DNA of 64,000 bases from Nocardioidaceae bacterium (GTDB taxonomy: Bacteria; Actinomycetota; Actinomycetes; Propionibacteriales; Nocardioidaceae): contig JAUJOD010000002.1 in the NCBI GenBank assembly GCA_030447865.1, forward strand, positions 62,001 through 126,000. Direction: 5' to 3'. The position numbers were made by a program, and so were the translations under genes. Shown here in pieces: positions 44,262-54,575 of the stretch (its first letter is position 1; each line of letters begins with the position of its first letter). The notes beneath the pieces are model-generated. The model was not told the origin of the DNA. It saw nothing but the letters and a program-made list of their open reading frames with translations, and ran no database searches.

Positions 44262-45321
44262 GAGTGGCTCCCACCGACCGGGGGTCCGTGGTGAGCGGGT
44301 GGAAGCACCGCAACGCCCGGTTGTCGGCCGGCTCCAGCGCCGGAGTGTGCATCCGGCAGTCGACCTCGGAGTTGGGACAGCGCGGCGCGAAGGCGCAGCC
44401 TTGGCTCCACGGCAGAGTGTCGGTGGGCGAACCAGGGATCGGGGTCAACGGGACGCCGCGAGGCTGGTCCAGCCGCGGGATCGACGCCATCAGCCCACCG
44501 GTGTACGGGTGCCGGGGCCGGGCGAACAGCTGGCGCCGCTCGGCTGACTCCACGATCCGGCCGGAGTACATCACATGGACGCGGTCACAGAGGCCGGCCA
44601 CAACGCCGAGGTCGTGAGTGATCATGAGCAGCGCCGTCTGGCTCCCGCTGACCAGTTCCCTGAGCAGCTCGAGGATCTGCGCCTGGATCGTGACGTCCAA
44701 CGCTGTCGTCGGTTCGTCGGCGATGAGCAGCCGAGGCTGACACGCCAGCGCGATCGCGATCAGCACCCGCTGCCGCATACCGCCTGACAGCTGGTGCGGG
44801 TAGTCGCCGACCCGGCGCGCGGGGTCGGGGATCCCCACCTTCGTCAACAGGTCGACGGCCTCAGTGCGAGCATCGGCCTTGTCGAGGTCGCGGTGCCGTT
44901 TGAGGACCTCGGTGATCTGTCTGCCGACGGTGATCACCGGGTTGAGGCTGGTCATCGGGTCCTGGAACACCATGGCGAGCTCCTGGCCTCTGAGGTTGCG
45001 CATCGTCGCGGTGTCGAGCCCGATCAGCTCCTGACCGTCGAAGTCGACGCTGCCGGCGACCTCGACGCCACCGCGCGGCAGCAGCCCCATGATCGCCAGC
45101 GACGTCACGCTCTTGCCGCTCCCTGACTCCCCCACCAGCCCGACGTGCTCACCCGCGCGGATCTGGAAGGAGACGTCGTCAACGGCGTGGACCGGCGCCC
45201 GGCCGCGCCGGGTGAAGGTCACGCTCAGGTCCGTGACCGTGAGCAGTGGACGGTCGCCGTGCCCCGCGATCGTCGTCTGCGGCTGGCTCTGCGGCTGACC
45301 GGGCACGTACTCAACTGTCAT
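44254..45321 (-). CDS. Peptide ABC transporter ATP-binding protein (OppD/DppD-like)
   Basis: This 355-residue ATPase has Walker A GESGSGKS, the signature [14 protein letters not shown] and Walker [13 protein letters not shown], with a C-terminal oligo/dipeptide domain (CAFAPRCPN). ATG 45321 starts 3 nt after the stop of the permease gene. It pairs with the OppF-like protein. Confidence 0.93.
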   Translation of the reverse strand: MTVEYVPGQPQSQPQTTIAGHGDRPLLTVTDLSVTFTRRGRAPVHAVDDVSFQIRAGEHVGLVGESGSGKSVTSLAIMGLLPRGGVEVAGSVDFDGQELIGLDTATMRNLRGQELAMVFQDPMTSLNPVITVGRQITEVLKRHRDLDKADARTEAVDLLTKVGIPDPARRVGDYPHQLSGGMRQRVLIAIALACQPRLLIADEPTTALDVTIQAQILELLRELVSGSQTALLMITHDLGVVAGLCDRVHVMYSGRIVESAERRQLFARPRHPYTGGLMASIPRLDQPRGVPLTPIPGSPTDTLPWSQGCAFAPRCPNSEVDCRMHTPALEPADNRALRCFHPLTTDPRSVGATHA

Positions 45322-45324
45322 GGT

Positions 45325-46263
45325 TCACCGCCGCTGCTTGGGGTCGAGGGCCTCGCGCAGGGCCTCACCCAGCAGGGTGAAGCCGAGCGCCGTGATGGCG
45401 ATGCAAATGCCCGGGTAGAAGGCCAACCACGGAGCGATCTGGAACCGGTCCTGCCCGGACACGATCATCCGCCCCCACTCGGCGACAGCCGGGTCGTCCT
45501 CACCGAGACCGAGGAACGACAGCGCCGCGACTTCGATGATCGCGGTGGCGAGGTTCAGCGTCGCCTGCACAATCGTCGGGCCGAGCGAGTTCGGGAGGAT
45601 GTGGCCCAAGATGATGTTGCGTCGGCGCAGGCCCAGCGCGTTCGCCGCCAACACGTAGTCGGATCTGCTCTGGGAGAGCATTGTACTGCGCAGGAGGCGG
45701 GCGAAGATCGGGATCTGCGCCGCGCCGATCGCGACCATGAGAGCAAAGCTGCTCTTACCCATCGCCGCCGCGATGCTGATCGCCAGCAGCAGGCTGGGAA
45801 TCGAAAGCAAGATGTCGACGAACCGCATGATGACGGTGTCGACCTTGCCGCCGAGGCCACCCGCCAACGTGCCGAGCAGGGCGCCGGCGAAAAGCCCGAT
45901 CAGGGTCGAGACGACACCGATGATCAGCGACTGGCGGGCCCCGAAGATGAGCTGCGTCAGCATGTCGGAGCCCCACCGGTCGATGCCCAGCAGGTGCTCG
46001 GAGTTGCTACCCTGGACGAAGAACGGGGTGGAGAGCTCCGTCCACTCGGTCGAAGCAGGCTCGTACGGCGCGAGCAGCGGAGCGAAGAGGGCCACGAACA
46101 CGAAAACGGCCATGATGCCGCCGCCGATGAGCGCCATCGGGTTGCGGCGCAGCCGCTGCCAGGCACCCTTCCAGAGGCTTTCGCCTGCCATCGACTCCGC
46201 AGTGGGACCGTCCGGGCTGAGCGGGCCCTCTGGGGGCAGTGTGGCGGTCGGAGCGATGGTCAT
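45325..46263 (-). CDS. Peptide ABC transporter permease (DppC-like)
   Basis: This 312-residue inner-membrane subunit has six helices, and the EAA loop is at YVLAANALGLRRRNIILGHILPN. The N-terminal cytoplasmic part is rich in Pro. ATG 46263 overlaps the upstream permease stop (ATGA). It forms the channel with the DppB-like subunit. Confidence 0.92.
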   Translation of the reverse strand: MTIAPTATLPPEGPLSPDGPTAESMAGESLWKGAWQRLRRNPMALIGGGIMAVFVFVALFAPLLAPYEPASTEWTELSTPFFVQGSNSEHLLGIDRWGSDMLTQLIFGARQSLIIGVVSTLIGLFAGALLGTLAGGLGGKVDTVIMRFVDILLSIPSLLLAISIAAAMGKSSFALMVAIGAAQIPIFARLLRSTMLSQSRSDYVLAANALGLRRRNIILGHILPNSLGPTIVQATLNLATAIIEVAALSFLGLGEDDPAVAEWGRMIVSGQDRFQIAPWLAFYPGICIAITALGFTLLGEALREALDPKQRR

Positions 46264-47264
46264 GACACTCGGACTCTCGGGTCGATCAGGCCGTAGGACA
46301 GGTCGACGAGCAGGTTGATGATCGAGTACATCAGGGCGATGAACAAGATGAAGCCCTGCAGCACCGGGTAGTCGCGCACGGTGATCGCGTCGTACAGGTA
46401 GTTGCCGATGCCGTCGAGGGCGAAGACCGTCTCGGTCAGCACAGCCCCCGACAACAGCAGCCCGAGCTGCAGGCCAATGGTGGTGACCACGGGGAGCAAC
46501 GCGTTGCGCAGGATGTGGCGCCGGTTGATGGTGCCGGCGTACAGCCCTTTGGCTTCTGCCGTCCGCACGTAGTCTTCGTGCACCACGTCAGAGACCGATG
46601 CCCGGGTGATGCGTACGACGATCGCGAGCGGGATCGTGCCAAGAGCGAGTCCCGGCAGGATCAGGTGTTGTAATGCGTCCCAGGCCGCGGCGTACTCGCC
46701 GGTTATCAACCCGTCGAGCACGTAGAAGTTGGTCGGATGGTCGACGTCGATGCGAGCGTCCTGCCGCCCTTGGGTGGGCAGGAGGCCGAGCTGGTCGGCG
46801 AAGACGTACTTCAACAGGATCGCCAGGAAGAACACCGGAGTTACGACGCCGAGCAGAGAGGTCGACACGATGGCGGTGTCGAGCCAGCCCCCTTGGTGGC
46901 GACCGGCGTAGTAGCCGAGGGGAATCCCGACCGCCACCGCCAGCAGCAGGGCGACAAAGGTCACCTCGATCGTTGTCGGCAGCTTGTCGATGAAGGCGTC
47001 CAGCACCGGCTCATGCAGGTCGATGGACTGGCCGAAGTCGCCTCTCGCCAACGCGCTGACATAGGTGACGTACTGCTTCCAGATCGGCTGGTCGAAACCG
47101 TAGAGCTCGTTGAGCCGCTCGATGCCTTCTGGTGTCGCCCGCTGACCCAGCAGGCTACGGGCCGGGTCGCCCGGCAGGATACGGACCCAGAAGAAGAGCA
47201 GCAGCGACAACCCGATGAGAGTGGGCACCATCAGCCCGATCCGACGGACCGCAAATCGCAGCAC
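46260..47264 (-). CDS. Peptide ABC transporter permease (DppB-like)
   Basis: This 334-residue inner-membrane permease starts MLRFAVRRIGLMVPTLIGLSLL, typical of DppB, with FFWVRILPGDPA and an EAA-loop region YVRTAEAKGLYAGTINRRHILRN. The GTG at 47264 has a GGCGG site. It lies 77 nt downstream of the binding-protein gene, separated by a strong stem-loop. Confidence 0.92.
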   Translation of the reverse strand: MLRFAVRRIGLMVPTLIGLSLLLFFWVRILPGDPARSLLGQRATPEGIERLNELYGFDQPIWKQYVTYVSALARGDFGQSIDLHEPVLDAFIDKLPTTIEVTFVALLLAVAVGIPLGYYAGRHQGGWLDTAIVSTSLLGVVTPVFFLAILLKYVFADQLGLLPTQGRQDARIDVDHPTNFYVLDGLITGEYAAAWDALQHLILPGLALGTIPLAIVVRITRASVSDVVHEDYVRTAEAKGLYAGTINRRHILRNALLPVVTTIGLQLGLLLSGAVLTETVFALDGIGNYLYDAITVRDYPVLQGFILFIALMYSIINLLVDLSYGLIDPRVRVS

Positions 47265-47301
47265 GCTCGCCGCCTTCCGCGCTTAGTTCCCGAGCATGAC
47301 A

Positions 47302-47331
47302 GGGGGCCGGCCCGTTAGTGAGCCGACCCCC
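47302..47331 (-). terminator. Stem-loop between binding-protein and permease genes
   Basis: GGGGGCCGGC (47302-47311) pairs with GCCGACCCCC (47322-47331), 10 bp with one G-T pair and a 10-nt loop. It has no T run. It probably attenuates transcription or stabilises the upstream mRNA so that the binding protein is made in excess of the permeases. Confidence 0.55.
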
Positions 47332-47341
47332 TCGTCGTGTG

Positions 47342-49054
47342 CTACTCGTTGACGACCACGTAGGTGAACGGTTCGTCCTGCACCGGGCTCGGGTAGAACC
47401 CTTCGATGTTCTCAGCGAAGGCCAGCGACGGCACCGGGTGCGCGATCGGCACACCAGGCAGGAACTCCATCACCTGCTCGTTGATCGCCTCGTACTTCGG
47501 CTGCTGCTCCTCGACGGTGGGCAGCTGTCGGGCTTCGGTCAGCGCCTTGAACAGCTCGGGGTTGTCGAAGCCCCACTCGCTGGACTCCCGTCCGAAGAAC
47601 ACCCCGAGGAAGTTGTCGGTGTCGTTGTAGTCACCGGTCCACCCGAGCAAGTGGATCCCATGGTTCTCGGTGCCCTGGATGAGCTCCAGGTAGTCCGGCG
47701 TCCACTGGTCTCCGACCGGCTTGACCTTGATGCCGACGTCCTCCAACTGGGTGCGGATCACGTTGAACGTTTCCACGGGTGAGGGCATGTAGGGCCGGCT
47801 GATGTCGACGGGGTAGTTGAACTCCAGCGTCAGGTTCTCCGCCCCGGCCTCGGCCAGCAGTTGCTTGGCCTTCTCGGGGTCGTAGGGGTACTCCTGCACA
47901 TCCTCGCTGTAGCCGTTGACAATCGGCGGCACGAACTCCTTGGCCACTTCCGAGCCCGGCGGAAGTGTCTGGTTGACCACATCCTCCTTGTTGATGGCAT
48001 GGGCGATGGCCTGGCGGACCTTGAGGTCGTCCAGCGGCTCCTGCGCCTGGTTGATGCCGAGGTACAAGATGTTGAACGCCGGCCGGTTGATGATCTGCAC
48101 CCCGGCCTCCTCCAGCGTGCGGATGTCGCCCGGTGCCACCAGGTCGAAGGCGTCGATGTCACCGTTCATGAGGGCATCGCGCTTGGCGCCGGTGTCCTCG
48201 ATCGTGGTGATGACGATGTTCTGGGTCCTCGGCTGGTCGCCCCAGTAGTCCTCGAACGCGGTCAGCCGGACATTCTCGCCCCGGTTCCACTCCACGAACT
48301 TGTACGGACCGGTTCCCGTGGGGTACTTCAGTGCGTACTGGGTGGTGGTGGGGTCCTCCTCGTCGGCCACCTGGCCGTACTTCTCGATCGCCGTCGGACT
48401 CTGCATGGCGAAGGCCGGCAGGGACATCGCCGGGACGAAGCCCGCGAACGGCTCTGTCAGGTTGATCGTCACCTCGGTGGGGCTCGTCGCTTCACACGAG
48501 TCGTAGATGCTCGGCGTCTCGCTGTCGCGGAAGCCCTTGAAGAGCGAGATCCAGTAGTACGTGACGTCCTCGCTCTGAGCCGGGCCCTTCGGCTGGTTGA
48601 CCCAGTACTCGAAGTTGGAGCAAACCGCCTCGGCGTTGAACTCGGTGCCGTCGTGGAACGTGACGTCATCACGCAGGGTGAACGTGTAGGACTTGCCGTC
48701 CTCGGTGCCGGTCCAGTCCGTCGCCAGCAACGGCGCGGGGTCGGCAGTGCACGGCTGCGTGCCGACGAGCCCCTCGAAGATCTGGCGGGCGACCCGGAAC
48801 GTCTCGCCGTCGGAGGCGAAGAACGGGTTCAACATGGCGGGGTCGGACGATGCCGCGAAGACGAACGTGTCGCCGCCGCTGTCTGGGGCGTCTGCGCTGG
48901 CGTCCAACAGCTCCTGACACTGCTGCTCCGCCGCGCTGGCCGCTTCGCCAGAGTCGCCCGAGGGTGCATCACTGCCGCAGGCCGCGAGGGCGAGGGTTCC
49001 GAGCAGACCGATGGTGCTCAGGGCCACGCCGCGGCGCAGTTGCCGAATGTTCAT
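47342..49054 (-). CDS. Peptide ABC transporter substrate-binding lipoprotein (SBP family 5)
   Basis: This 570-residue lipoprotein has the signal MNIRQLRRGVALSTIGLLG and lipobox LAAC (Cys 26), then a family 5 solute-binding domain (AMLNPFFASDGETFRVARQIFEGL, YTFTLRDDVTFHDGTEFNAEAV, YPTGTGPYKFVEWNRGENV). It would bind oligopeptides or similar ligands outside the cell. ATG 49054 is chosen over a TTG immediately upstream. It is the first gene of the five-gene importer operon. Confidence 0.93.
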   Translation of the reverse strand: MNIRQLRRGVALSTIGLLGTLALAACGSDAPSGDSGEAASAAEQQCQELLDASADAPDSGGDTFVFAASSDPAMLNPFFASDGETFRVARQIFEGLVGTQPCTADPAPLLATDWTGTEDGKSYTFTLRDDVTFHDGTEFNAEAVCSNFEYWVNQPKGPAQSEDVTYYWISLFKGFRDSETPSIYDSCEATSPTEVTINLTEPFAGFVPAMSLPAFAMQSPTAIEKYGQVADEEDPTTTQYALKYPTGTGPYKFVEWNRGENVRLTAFEDYWGDQPRTQNIVITTIEDTGAKRDALMNGDIDAFDLVAPGDIRTLEEAGVQIINRPAFNILYLGINQAQEPLDDLKVRQAIAHAINKEDVVNQTLPPGSEVAKEFVPPIVNGYSEDVQEYPYDPEKAKQLLAEAGAENLTLEFNYPVDISRPYMPSPVETFNVIRTQLEDVGIKVKPVGDQWTPDYLELIQGTENHGIHLLGWTGDYNDTDNFLGVFFGRESSEWGFDNPELFKALTEARQLPTVEEQQPKYEAINEQVMEFLPGVPIAHPVPSLAFAENIEGFYPSPVQDEPFTYVVVNE

Positions 49055-49095
49055 CAAGATTTCCTACCTTCGTGTGGCTGGGTAGGGAGGATGCT

Positions 49096-49124
49096 AACCA
49101 TCTCCAGGCTGCCGAGATAGTCAA
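49096..49124 (-). promoter_or_regulatory. Candidate promoter of the peptide ABC operon
   Basis: On the minus strand TTGACT (49119-49124), a 17-bp spacer and ATGGTT (49096-49101) lie 42 nt before the lipoprotein ATG. A second TTGACT is at 49154-49159. The -10 is not strong. Confidence 0.35.
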
Positions 49125-49255
49125 CAGGGCGGTATTCGCGTGTTTTGTTACCGAGTCAAGACCTTCGGCGCCCGATTGGAGTACGACGGAGCGGCTGGGA
49201 GGCGGGGACCCGGCAGGGTTGCGCGCGGCGGAGGCGGCCGCCGTACGCTGGAACA

Positions 49256-50101
49256 GTGATCGATATCGACGTCGACAGCCAGTTGCGCGACGCCACCGTG
49301 ATCGCCGCCTTCGAGGGTTGGAACGACGCAGGAGAAGCCGCCAGCGACGCCATCTCGCACCTGCTCGTCACCTGGCGGGCCAGCCGGCTGGCCACCATCG
49401 ACCCCGAGGACTACTACGACTTTCAGGTCAACCGCCCGCACGTCGGGTTCAGCTCCGACGGCCAGCGTGAGCTGTCCTGGCGCAGCACCAGCTTTTGGCA
49501 CTGCACCGCGGCACCGGCCGGCAAGGACGTCATCTTGGTCACCGGCATCGAGCCGAACCTGCGCTGGCGCGCCTTCTGCGACGAGGTGCTGGGCTATCTC
49601 ACTGGCATCGGCGCCCGGACCGTGGTCACGCTCGGGGCGCTGCTGGCGGACGTGCCGCACACCCGACCGGTGCCGGTCACCGGCATCTCGTCCGACCCAC
49701 TGATGGTCGCGCGCCACCGGCTCGTCCCGCCCCGCTACACCGGCCCGACGGGGATCGTCGGAGTCATCCAGGAGGCGTCGCACCGCCGAGGGCTCAAGAC
49801 GCTGTCCTACTGGGCGGCTGTCCCGCACTACGTCGCCCAACCACCCGCGCCGAAGGCGACGCTGGCGCTGCTTGGCCAGCTCGAGGACTTCGTCGGTGCG
49901 TCGATCGACATGCGCGGTCTGCCGGAGGAGGCCAAAGCGTGGGAGCGCGGCGTCGACGAGCTGGCGTCTGACGACTCCGACGTGGCTGACTACGTGCGTT
50001 CGCTGGAAGAGGAGCGCGACACCGCCGACCTCCCCGAGGCGAGCGGGGACGCCATCGCCCGGGAGTTCGAGCGCTACCTCAAGCGGCGTACCGACGACTG
50101 A
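49256..50101 (+). CDS. PAC2 family protein
   Basis: This 281-residue protein of the PAC2 (proteasome assembly chaperone-like) family has a conserved [16 protein letters not shown] start, [22 protein letters not shown] and [17 protein letters not shown]. The family name comes from archaeal and eukaryotic homologues; the actinobacterial role is not known. The GTG at 49256 is 6 nt after TACGCT (49244-49249). It converges on mshC and overlaps it by 28 nt. Confidence 0.92.
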   Translation: MIDIDVDSQLRDATVIAAFEGWNDAGEAASDAISHLLVTWRASRLATIDPEDYYDFQVNRPHVGFSSDGQRELSWRSTSFWHCTAAPAGKDVILVTGIEPNLRWRAFCDEVLGYLTGIGARTVVTLGALLADVPHTRPVPVTGISSDPLMVARHRLVPPRYTGPTGIVGVIQEASHRRGLKTLSYWAAVPHYVAQPPAPKATLALLGQLEDFVGASIDMRGLPEEAKAWERGVDELASDDSDVADYVRSLEEERDTADLPEASGDAIAREFERYLKRRTDD

Positions 50102-51363
50102 AACGTTCCCGGGCGCGTGAGGGGCTCGAGGCGCACGCCGAGCGACGCTTCGACGACCGCCGTCATCAGGTCCGCTGCGTCGTCAACGGCCGGTTCAGAC
50201 GACTGAGTCGACGACTGGGCCCAGGTGTCGACGGCGGCCAGCGCCCTCGGGGCGTCGAGGTCGTCGGCCAACGCGGCACGTACGGCGTTCGCCGCAGGCC
50301 GCGCGTCCGGTCCACCCCGGCGCACCGCCGCCTCCCATCGGTGGAGCCGGTCAGCAGCCACGGACAGCAGCTCGTCTCGCCACTCCCAGTCCACCCGGTA
50401 GTGCTGACCGAACAAGGCGAGCCTGATCACCCGCGGGTCCACGCCGTCGGACCGCAGCCGGGAAACCAGCACCAAGTTGCCCCGTGACTTCGACATCTTG
50501 TGACCGCCGTACCCCACCATCCCCGTGTGGGCATAGGCCTTCGCGAATGGGCTACCCGGACGAGCGACCTGCGCCTCGGAGGCCGACATCTCGTGATGCG
50601 GGAAGACAAGGTCGCTGCCGCCGCCCTGCACGTCGAAGCCAGCACCGAGGTGCTCCAGTGCGATCGCGGCGCACTCGACGTGCCACCCGGGTCGCCCGGT
50701 GCCAAGCGGAGTATCCCAGCCGGGATCGGTCCCCCGCTGTTGCTGCCACAGCAGGCAGTCCAGCGGATGTCGCTTGCCGGGCCTATCGGGGTCGCCACCC
50801 CGCTCAGCGAAGAGCTTCAGCATCACATCGGATCCGAGCCCTGACAGCGCACCGAAACTCGGGTCGGCGGTGACGGAGAAGTAGAGGTCCCCGTCGACCT
50901 CGTAGACAGCTCCTGCAGCCTGGAGGTCCTGCACGAGGTCGACGACCAGCGGGATGGACTCGACGGCCCCGGCGTACACATCCGGAGGGATGACCGCTAG
51001 CGCTGCCATGTCGTCGCCGAACAGCTGAGTCTCCCGGGCGGCGAGCTCGGCCCAGTGCTCGCCGGTGCGAGCGGCGCGCTCGAGCAGCGGGTCGTCGACG
51101 TCGGTGACGTTCTGCACGTAGCGCACCTCGTGGCCCGCCTCCCGCCACGCCCGGACGGCGAGGTCGAAGGCGACGTAGGTGGCGGCGTGGCCGAGGTGCG
51201 TGGCGTCGTAGGGCGTGATCCCACAGACGTAGATGCGGGCCTGCGCTGTCGGTTTGGTGTTCTCGACGCTGCCGGCGCGGGCGTCGTACAACGCCAGCGC
51301 GGGCGCCTCACCCAGCACGTCGCGGGCGGTGGTGGGCAGAGCCGGCGGCGCCCATGCGTGCAT
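50074..51363 (-). CDS. mshC: Cysteine:GlcN-Ins ligase MshC (mycothiol biosynthesis)
   Basis: This 429-residue class I cysteinyl-tRNA-synthetase-like ligase joins cysteine to glucosamine-inositol using ATP, the penultimate mycothiol step. It shows [16 protein letters not shown] (zinc Cys and HIGH-like), [23 protein letters not shown] and the KMSKS loop. It lacks the tRNA-binding C-terminal domain of CysS. ATG 51363 is 6 nt after TACCCT (51370-51375). Confidence 0.94.
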   Translation of the reverse strand: MHAWAPPALPTTARDVLGEAPALALYDARAGSVENTKPTAQARIYVCGITPYDATHLGHAATYVAFDLAVRAWREAGHEVRYVQNVTDVDDPLLERAARTGEHWAELAARETQLFGDDMAALAVIPPDVYAGAVESIPLVVDLVQDLQAAGAVYEVDGDLYFSVTADPSFGALSGLGSDVMLKLFAERGGDPDRPGKRHPLDCLLWQQQRGTDPGWDTPLGTGRPGWHVECAAIALEHLGAGFDVQGGGSDLVFPHHEMSASEAQVARPGSPFAKAYAHTGMVGYGGHKMSKSRGNLVLVSRLRSDGVDPRVIRLALFGQHYRVDWEWRDELLSVAADRLHRWEAAVRRGGPDARPAANAVRAALADDLDAPRALAAVDTWAQSSTQSSEPAVDDAADLMTAVVEASLGVRLEPLTRPGTFQSSVRRLR

Positions 51364-51386
51364 GCGCGAAGGGTAGCCGCGCCCGC

Positions 51387-52232
51387 TCAGAACGCCGGCC
51401 ACGGGATCGCGGGCCAGGATCCGTCAGGGACCGGCATCTTAGCGGTGTTGAGGAGTACGTCGACCCGGCGACGCAGCGCCACCAGCTCGGCGCTCGTGAG
51501 CCAGGAGGCCAGCTCATCCTCGAGGCCGTTGCCGAGCGCGTCACCGAGTCCGGACAGCAACTGGACGTCCCGTGGGCGCAGCGGCTCACCCGCCCAGCCC
51601 CACAAGACCGTGCGCAGTTTGGTGTCGACGTGGAACGAGACGCCGTGGTCGCATCCGAACAGGCGACCCGCCTGCCGGTCGCTGCCCGCCGCTGCCCCAG
51701 GAGCGAGTAGGACGTGGCCACCCTTGCGGTCAGCGTTGTTGATCACCGCGTCGAACAGCGCCATGTCGCGCAGGCGCTCGTCGTCGGCGTGCACGAGCAG
51801 CACGTCTCGGCCGCTGGCGTCCTCGGCTTCGAGCACGGCGATCCAGCCCGGCTCCGCCGCGCCCGAGTCCACGATGTCGACCAGCGCGAACTGCGACTCC
51901 ACGTCGATCCAGCGCTGGCACATGCCCGGTCCGAACCGACCGTCCCGCAGCACGGTTGGCGGTACGACGTGCCAGCCCCCCGCCGTCGACACGAGCCGCG
52001 CGGCGCGTTCCCGTCCGGCCAGCGTGCCGTCGGGGAAGTCCCACAGCGGGCGCTCGCCGGCGACCGGCTTGTAGATGCACGGCAACGCGACGCCGTCGAG
52101 CTCGACCTGGCCGAAGAACGACGCGTTAGATGCCGTGGCCAGCCGGCCCACGACAGTCAAGGCACCGTTGGACAGCACCTCTTCCACGGCGTCGTCGGTC
52201 AGCTCCCGCTCCAACGTGTCGTCAGTCTGCAA
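51387..52232 (-). CDS. SCO1664 family protein
   Basis: This conserved actinobacterial protein of about 281 residues has a kinase-like C-terminal part ([62 protein letters not shown]), resembling PI3/4-kinase or HipA-like folds. Its function is not known. The start is uncertain; TTG 52232 overlaps the DUF3090 stop by 11 nt and TTG 52214 is another choice. It is co-transcribed with the phosphatase and DUF3090 genes. Confidence 0.82.
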   Translation of the reverse strand: MQTDDTLERELTDDAVEEVLSNGALTVVGRLATASNASFFGQVELDGVALPCIYKPVAGERPLWDFPDGTLAGRERAARLVSTAGGWHVVPPTVLRDGRFGPGMCQRWIDVESQFALVDIVDSGAAEPGWIAVLEAEDASGRDVLLVHADDERLRDMALFDAVINNADRKGGHVLLAPGAAAGSDRQAGRLFGCDHGVSFHVDTKLRTVLWGWAGEPLRPRDVQLLSGLGDALGNGLEDELASWLTSAELVALRRRVDVLLNTAKMPVPDGSWPAIPWPAF

Positions 52233-52833
52233 TGCGCTTGAACCCGTTCGCCCGTGGACAAAGGTGCCCCTCCGGGTCAATCGGCCCACCGCAGAACTGG
52301 CACGCGGGACGACCTGCCGACACCACCGACAGCGCTCGCCGTGCGAAGAACCGGGCATAGCCAGGGTCGAGCTTGACCAGCAGCATCTCGTCTGCCTCGA
52401 TCTCGATCTCCGCTGCCTCGGTCTGCGCTTCGGCCGCTGCCTCGTCCGCGCCCCCGTCGGAGTCGTCTGTCGCGGCTACCTCGGAGACCGGGAAGAGCTC
52501 GATGACGACGACCCCGTCCTCGCCATCCCAGCTGAGCGTGATCGTGCCGACTCGGAACTCCTCAACGATCGGCTGATCCAGCGGATCGCCGTCACGAAGG
52601 TCCACCGGCGCTACCGCGGGGATCGCGGCGTCGCCACCACTTCGGCGTAACGCTTCGTCAAGCAAGATGTCGAGCCGCTCAGCCAGGATCGCCACCTGTT
52701 GCTTCTCCAGCGCGACGCTCGTCACCCGGTCGCCGTCCTTGGCCTGGAGAAAGAACGTGCGCTGGCCGGGCGGACCCACTGTGCCGGCGATGAACCGGTC
52801 GGGTTGCTCGTAGTTGTGCACGACGATCGCCAT
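52222..52833 (-). CDS. DUF3090 family protein
   Basis: This 203-residue actinobacterial protein starts MAIVVHNYEQPDRFIAGTVG and has a C-terminal zinc-ribbon-like motif CQFCGGPIDPEGHLCPRANG, with an acidic low-complexity stretch at about 125-150. Function is unknown. It lies 9 nt after the histidine phosphatase gene and overlaps the SCO1664 gene. The three-gene set is conserved in many actinobacteria. Confidence 0.92.
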   Translation of the reverse strand: MAIVVHNYEQPDRFIAGTVGPPGQRTFFLQAKDGDRVTSVALEKQQVAILAERLDILLDEALRRSGGDAAIPAVAPVDLRDGDPLDQPIVEEFRVGTITLSWDGEDGVVVIELFPVSEVAATDDSDGGADEAAAEAQTEAAEIEIEADEMLLVKLDPGYARFFARRALSVVSAGRPACQFCGGPIDPEGHLCPRANGFKRIAD

Positions 52834-52842
52834 ACCGGAAGC

Positions 52843-53541
52843 CTACGACCCCGCTCCGCCGCCAACGGCGGCATCGCTGCTGGCCGCTCTACGGCGTCGC
52901 CGGCGCGGCGGCGCGATGCCGTGCAAGTCCCCGTGCTCGTTGAACCGCACCACGAAGGGGCGCAGCGGCGTGTAGGAGACGACCGACACGGCGGCCGGGT
53001 CGACGACAATGCGTTGGAAGTTGTCCAGGTGCGTGCCGAGCGCGTCGGCAAGGATCGACTTGATCACGTCGCCGTGGCTGACCGCGACCCACAGCGCCTG
53101 CGCGCCGTGCTCGGCGGAGATCTTCCCGTCCCACTCCCGGGTCGCGGTCAGCGCCCGCCACTGCATGTCGCGGATGGACTCCCCCGCCGGGAACGTGGCA
53201 GCGCTCGGGTGGCCCTGCACGACCTTCCACAACGGATCCTTGGCGAGCTTCTTGAGCTCCCCGCCGGTCCAGTCGCCGTACCCACACTCGATGAAGCGGT
53301 CGTCGAGTTGCACCTCAACCGGTTTCGCGAGCGACTCGGCGATCGCTTTCGCCGTCTGCTGGCAGCGCTCGAGCGGACTGCTCACCACCGCGGCCACGGG
53401 GAGTGCGGACATCCGCTGCGCCGTCGCCTCGGCCTGCTGCTGGCCGACCTCGTCGAGCAGCACGCCGGGGCTGCGCCCGGCCAGCACTCCCCCGCTGTTG
53501 GCGGCTGACCGACCATGTCGCACGAGCAAGACGGTCGCCAC
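52843..53541 (-). CDS. Histidine phosphatase (MSMEG_4193-type phosphomutase-like)
   Basis: This 232-residue histidine phosphatase has the RHG motif LLVRHGRSAANSGG (His as phosphate acceptor) and the second His in VAVSHGDVIKSILADALG. The C-terminus is a basic tail. It belongs to the actinobacterial group linked with DUF3090 and SCO1664 genes. The substrate is unknown. TAAGGT (53548-53553) is 6 nt before the GTG at 53541, suggesting leaderless transcription. Confidence 0.9.
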   Translation of the reverse strand: MATVLLVRHGRSAANSGGVLAGRSPGVLLDEVGQQQAEATAQRMSALPVAAVVSSPLERCQQTAKAIAESLAKPVEVQLDDRFIECGYGDWTGGELKKLAKDPLWKVVQGHPSAATFPAGESIRDMQWRALTATREWDGKISAEHGAQALWVAVSHGDVIKSILADALGTHLDNFQRIVVDPAAVSVVSYTPLRPFVVRFNEHGDLHGIAPPRRRRRRAASSDAAVGGGAGS

Positions 53542-53582
53542 GCGATCACCTTAAGACACCCGCGCGCCCGATCCGGGCGACA

Positions 53583-54572
53583 ATGGCAGACGTGATCGTC
53601 GACTGCGCCGTCTACCGCGACGGGAAGCGAGTGGCGTTGCCGGCCGGCGACGCCGGTATGGCGACCACGCTGGCGGAGGCGAGAAAGGCCAACGACTTCG
53701 TCTGGGTCGGACTGCACGACCCGAGTCCGCAGGAGATGAGCCAGGTAGCCGAGGCCTTCGCCCTGCACCCGCTGGCGGTCGAGGACGCCACCCGAGCGCA
53801 CCAGCGGCCGAAGCTCGAGCGCTACGACACCATGCTGTTCATGGTGCTCAAGACGCTGTGGTATTTCGACGCGCACGACGCAGTCGAGACGGGACAGATC
53901 TCGGTCTTCGTCGGCAAGAACTACGTGGTGACCGTGCGCATTGGTGCGGGAGCCGACCTCGGCGTCACCCGCCGCGATCTCGAAGAGCACACCGAGGTGC
54001 TCGGCCATGGCCCGTTCGCGGTGCTGTACTCCGTCTGCGACCGGGTGGTCGATGAGTACGAGGCCGTCGCTCGGGAGCTCGAAGATGACGTCGAGAGCAT
54101 CGAGCAGTCGGTGTTCTCCGACAAGCGCAGCAACGACGCTGACCGGATCTACCGCCTCAAGCGGGAGGTCGCGGAGTTCCGTCGCGCAGCGGCCCCGCTG
54201 CGTGAGCCACTGCTGCGCTTCGCCAACGGACAGGTGGCCGGCGTACCCAGGGCTGCGGAGGCGTTCTTTCGGGACGTCTCCGACCACACCATCCGGGTGA
54301 GCGAGCAGATCGAGACGATTGACGGGCTGCTGTCCAGCGCTCACGACGCATTGATGGCCCGCACCTCCGTGCAGCAGAACGACGACATGCGCAAGATCTC
54401 CGCGTGGGTGGCGATCGTCGCCGTACCCACCATGGTGGCCGGCATCTACGGTATGAACTTCGAGCACATGCCCGAGCTGGAGTGGACCTACGGCTACCCG
54501 CTGATCCTGATGGTGATGGCCGTGGCGTGCCTCACCCTCTACCGCCTGTTCAAACGCTCCGGCTGGCTCTGA
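53583..54572 (+). CDS. CorA family magnesium/cobalt transporter
   Basis: This 329-residue CorA-type channel has a long cytoplasmic domain, then two C-terminal membrane helices with the ion-selective YGMNFEHMPEL loop (GMN). It should import Mg2+ or Co2+. ATG 53583 starts MADVIVDCAVYRDGKRV. It is 3 nt upstream of the channel-like gene and divergent from the histidine phosphatase. Confidence 0.92.
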   Translation: MADVIVDCAVYRDGKRVALPAGDAGMATTLAEARKANDFVWVGLHDPSPQEMSQVAEAFALHPLAVEDATRAHQRPKLERYDTMLFMVLKTLWYFDAHDAVETGQISVFVGKNYVVTVRIGAGADLGVTRRDLEEHTEVLGHGPFAVLYSVCDRVVDEYEAVARELEDDVESIEQSVFSDKRSNDADRIYRLKREVAEFRRAAAPLREPLLRFANGQVAGVPRAAEAFFRDVSDHTIRVSEQIETIDGLLSSAHDALMARTSVQQNDDMRKISAWVAIVAVPTMVAGIYGMNFEHMPELEWTYGYPLILMVMAVACLTLYRLFKRSGWL

Positions 54573-54575
54573 CCC

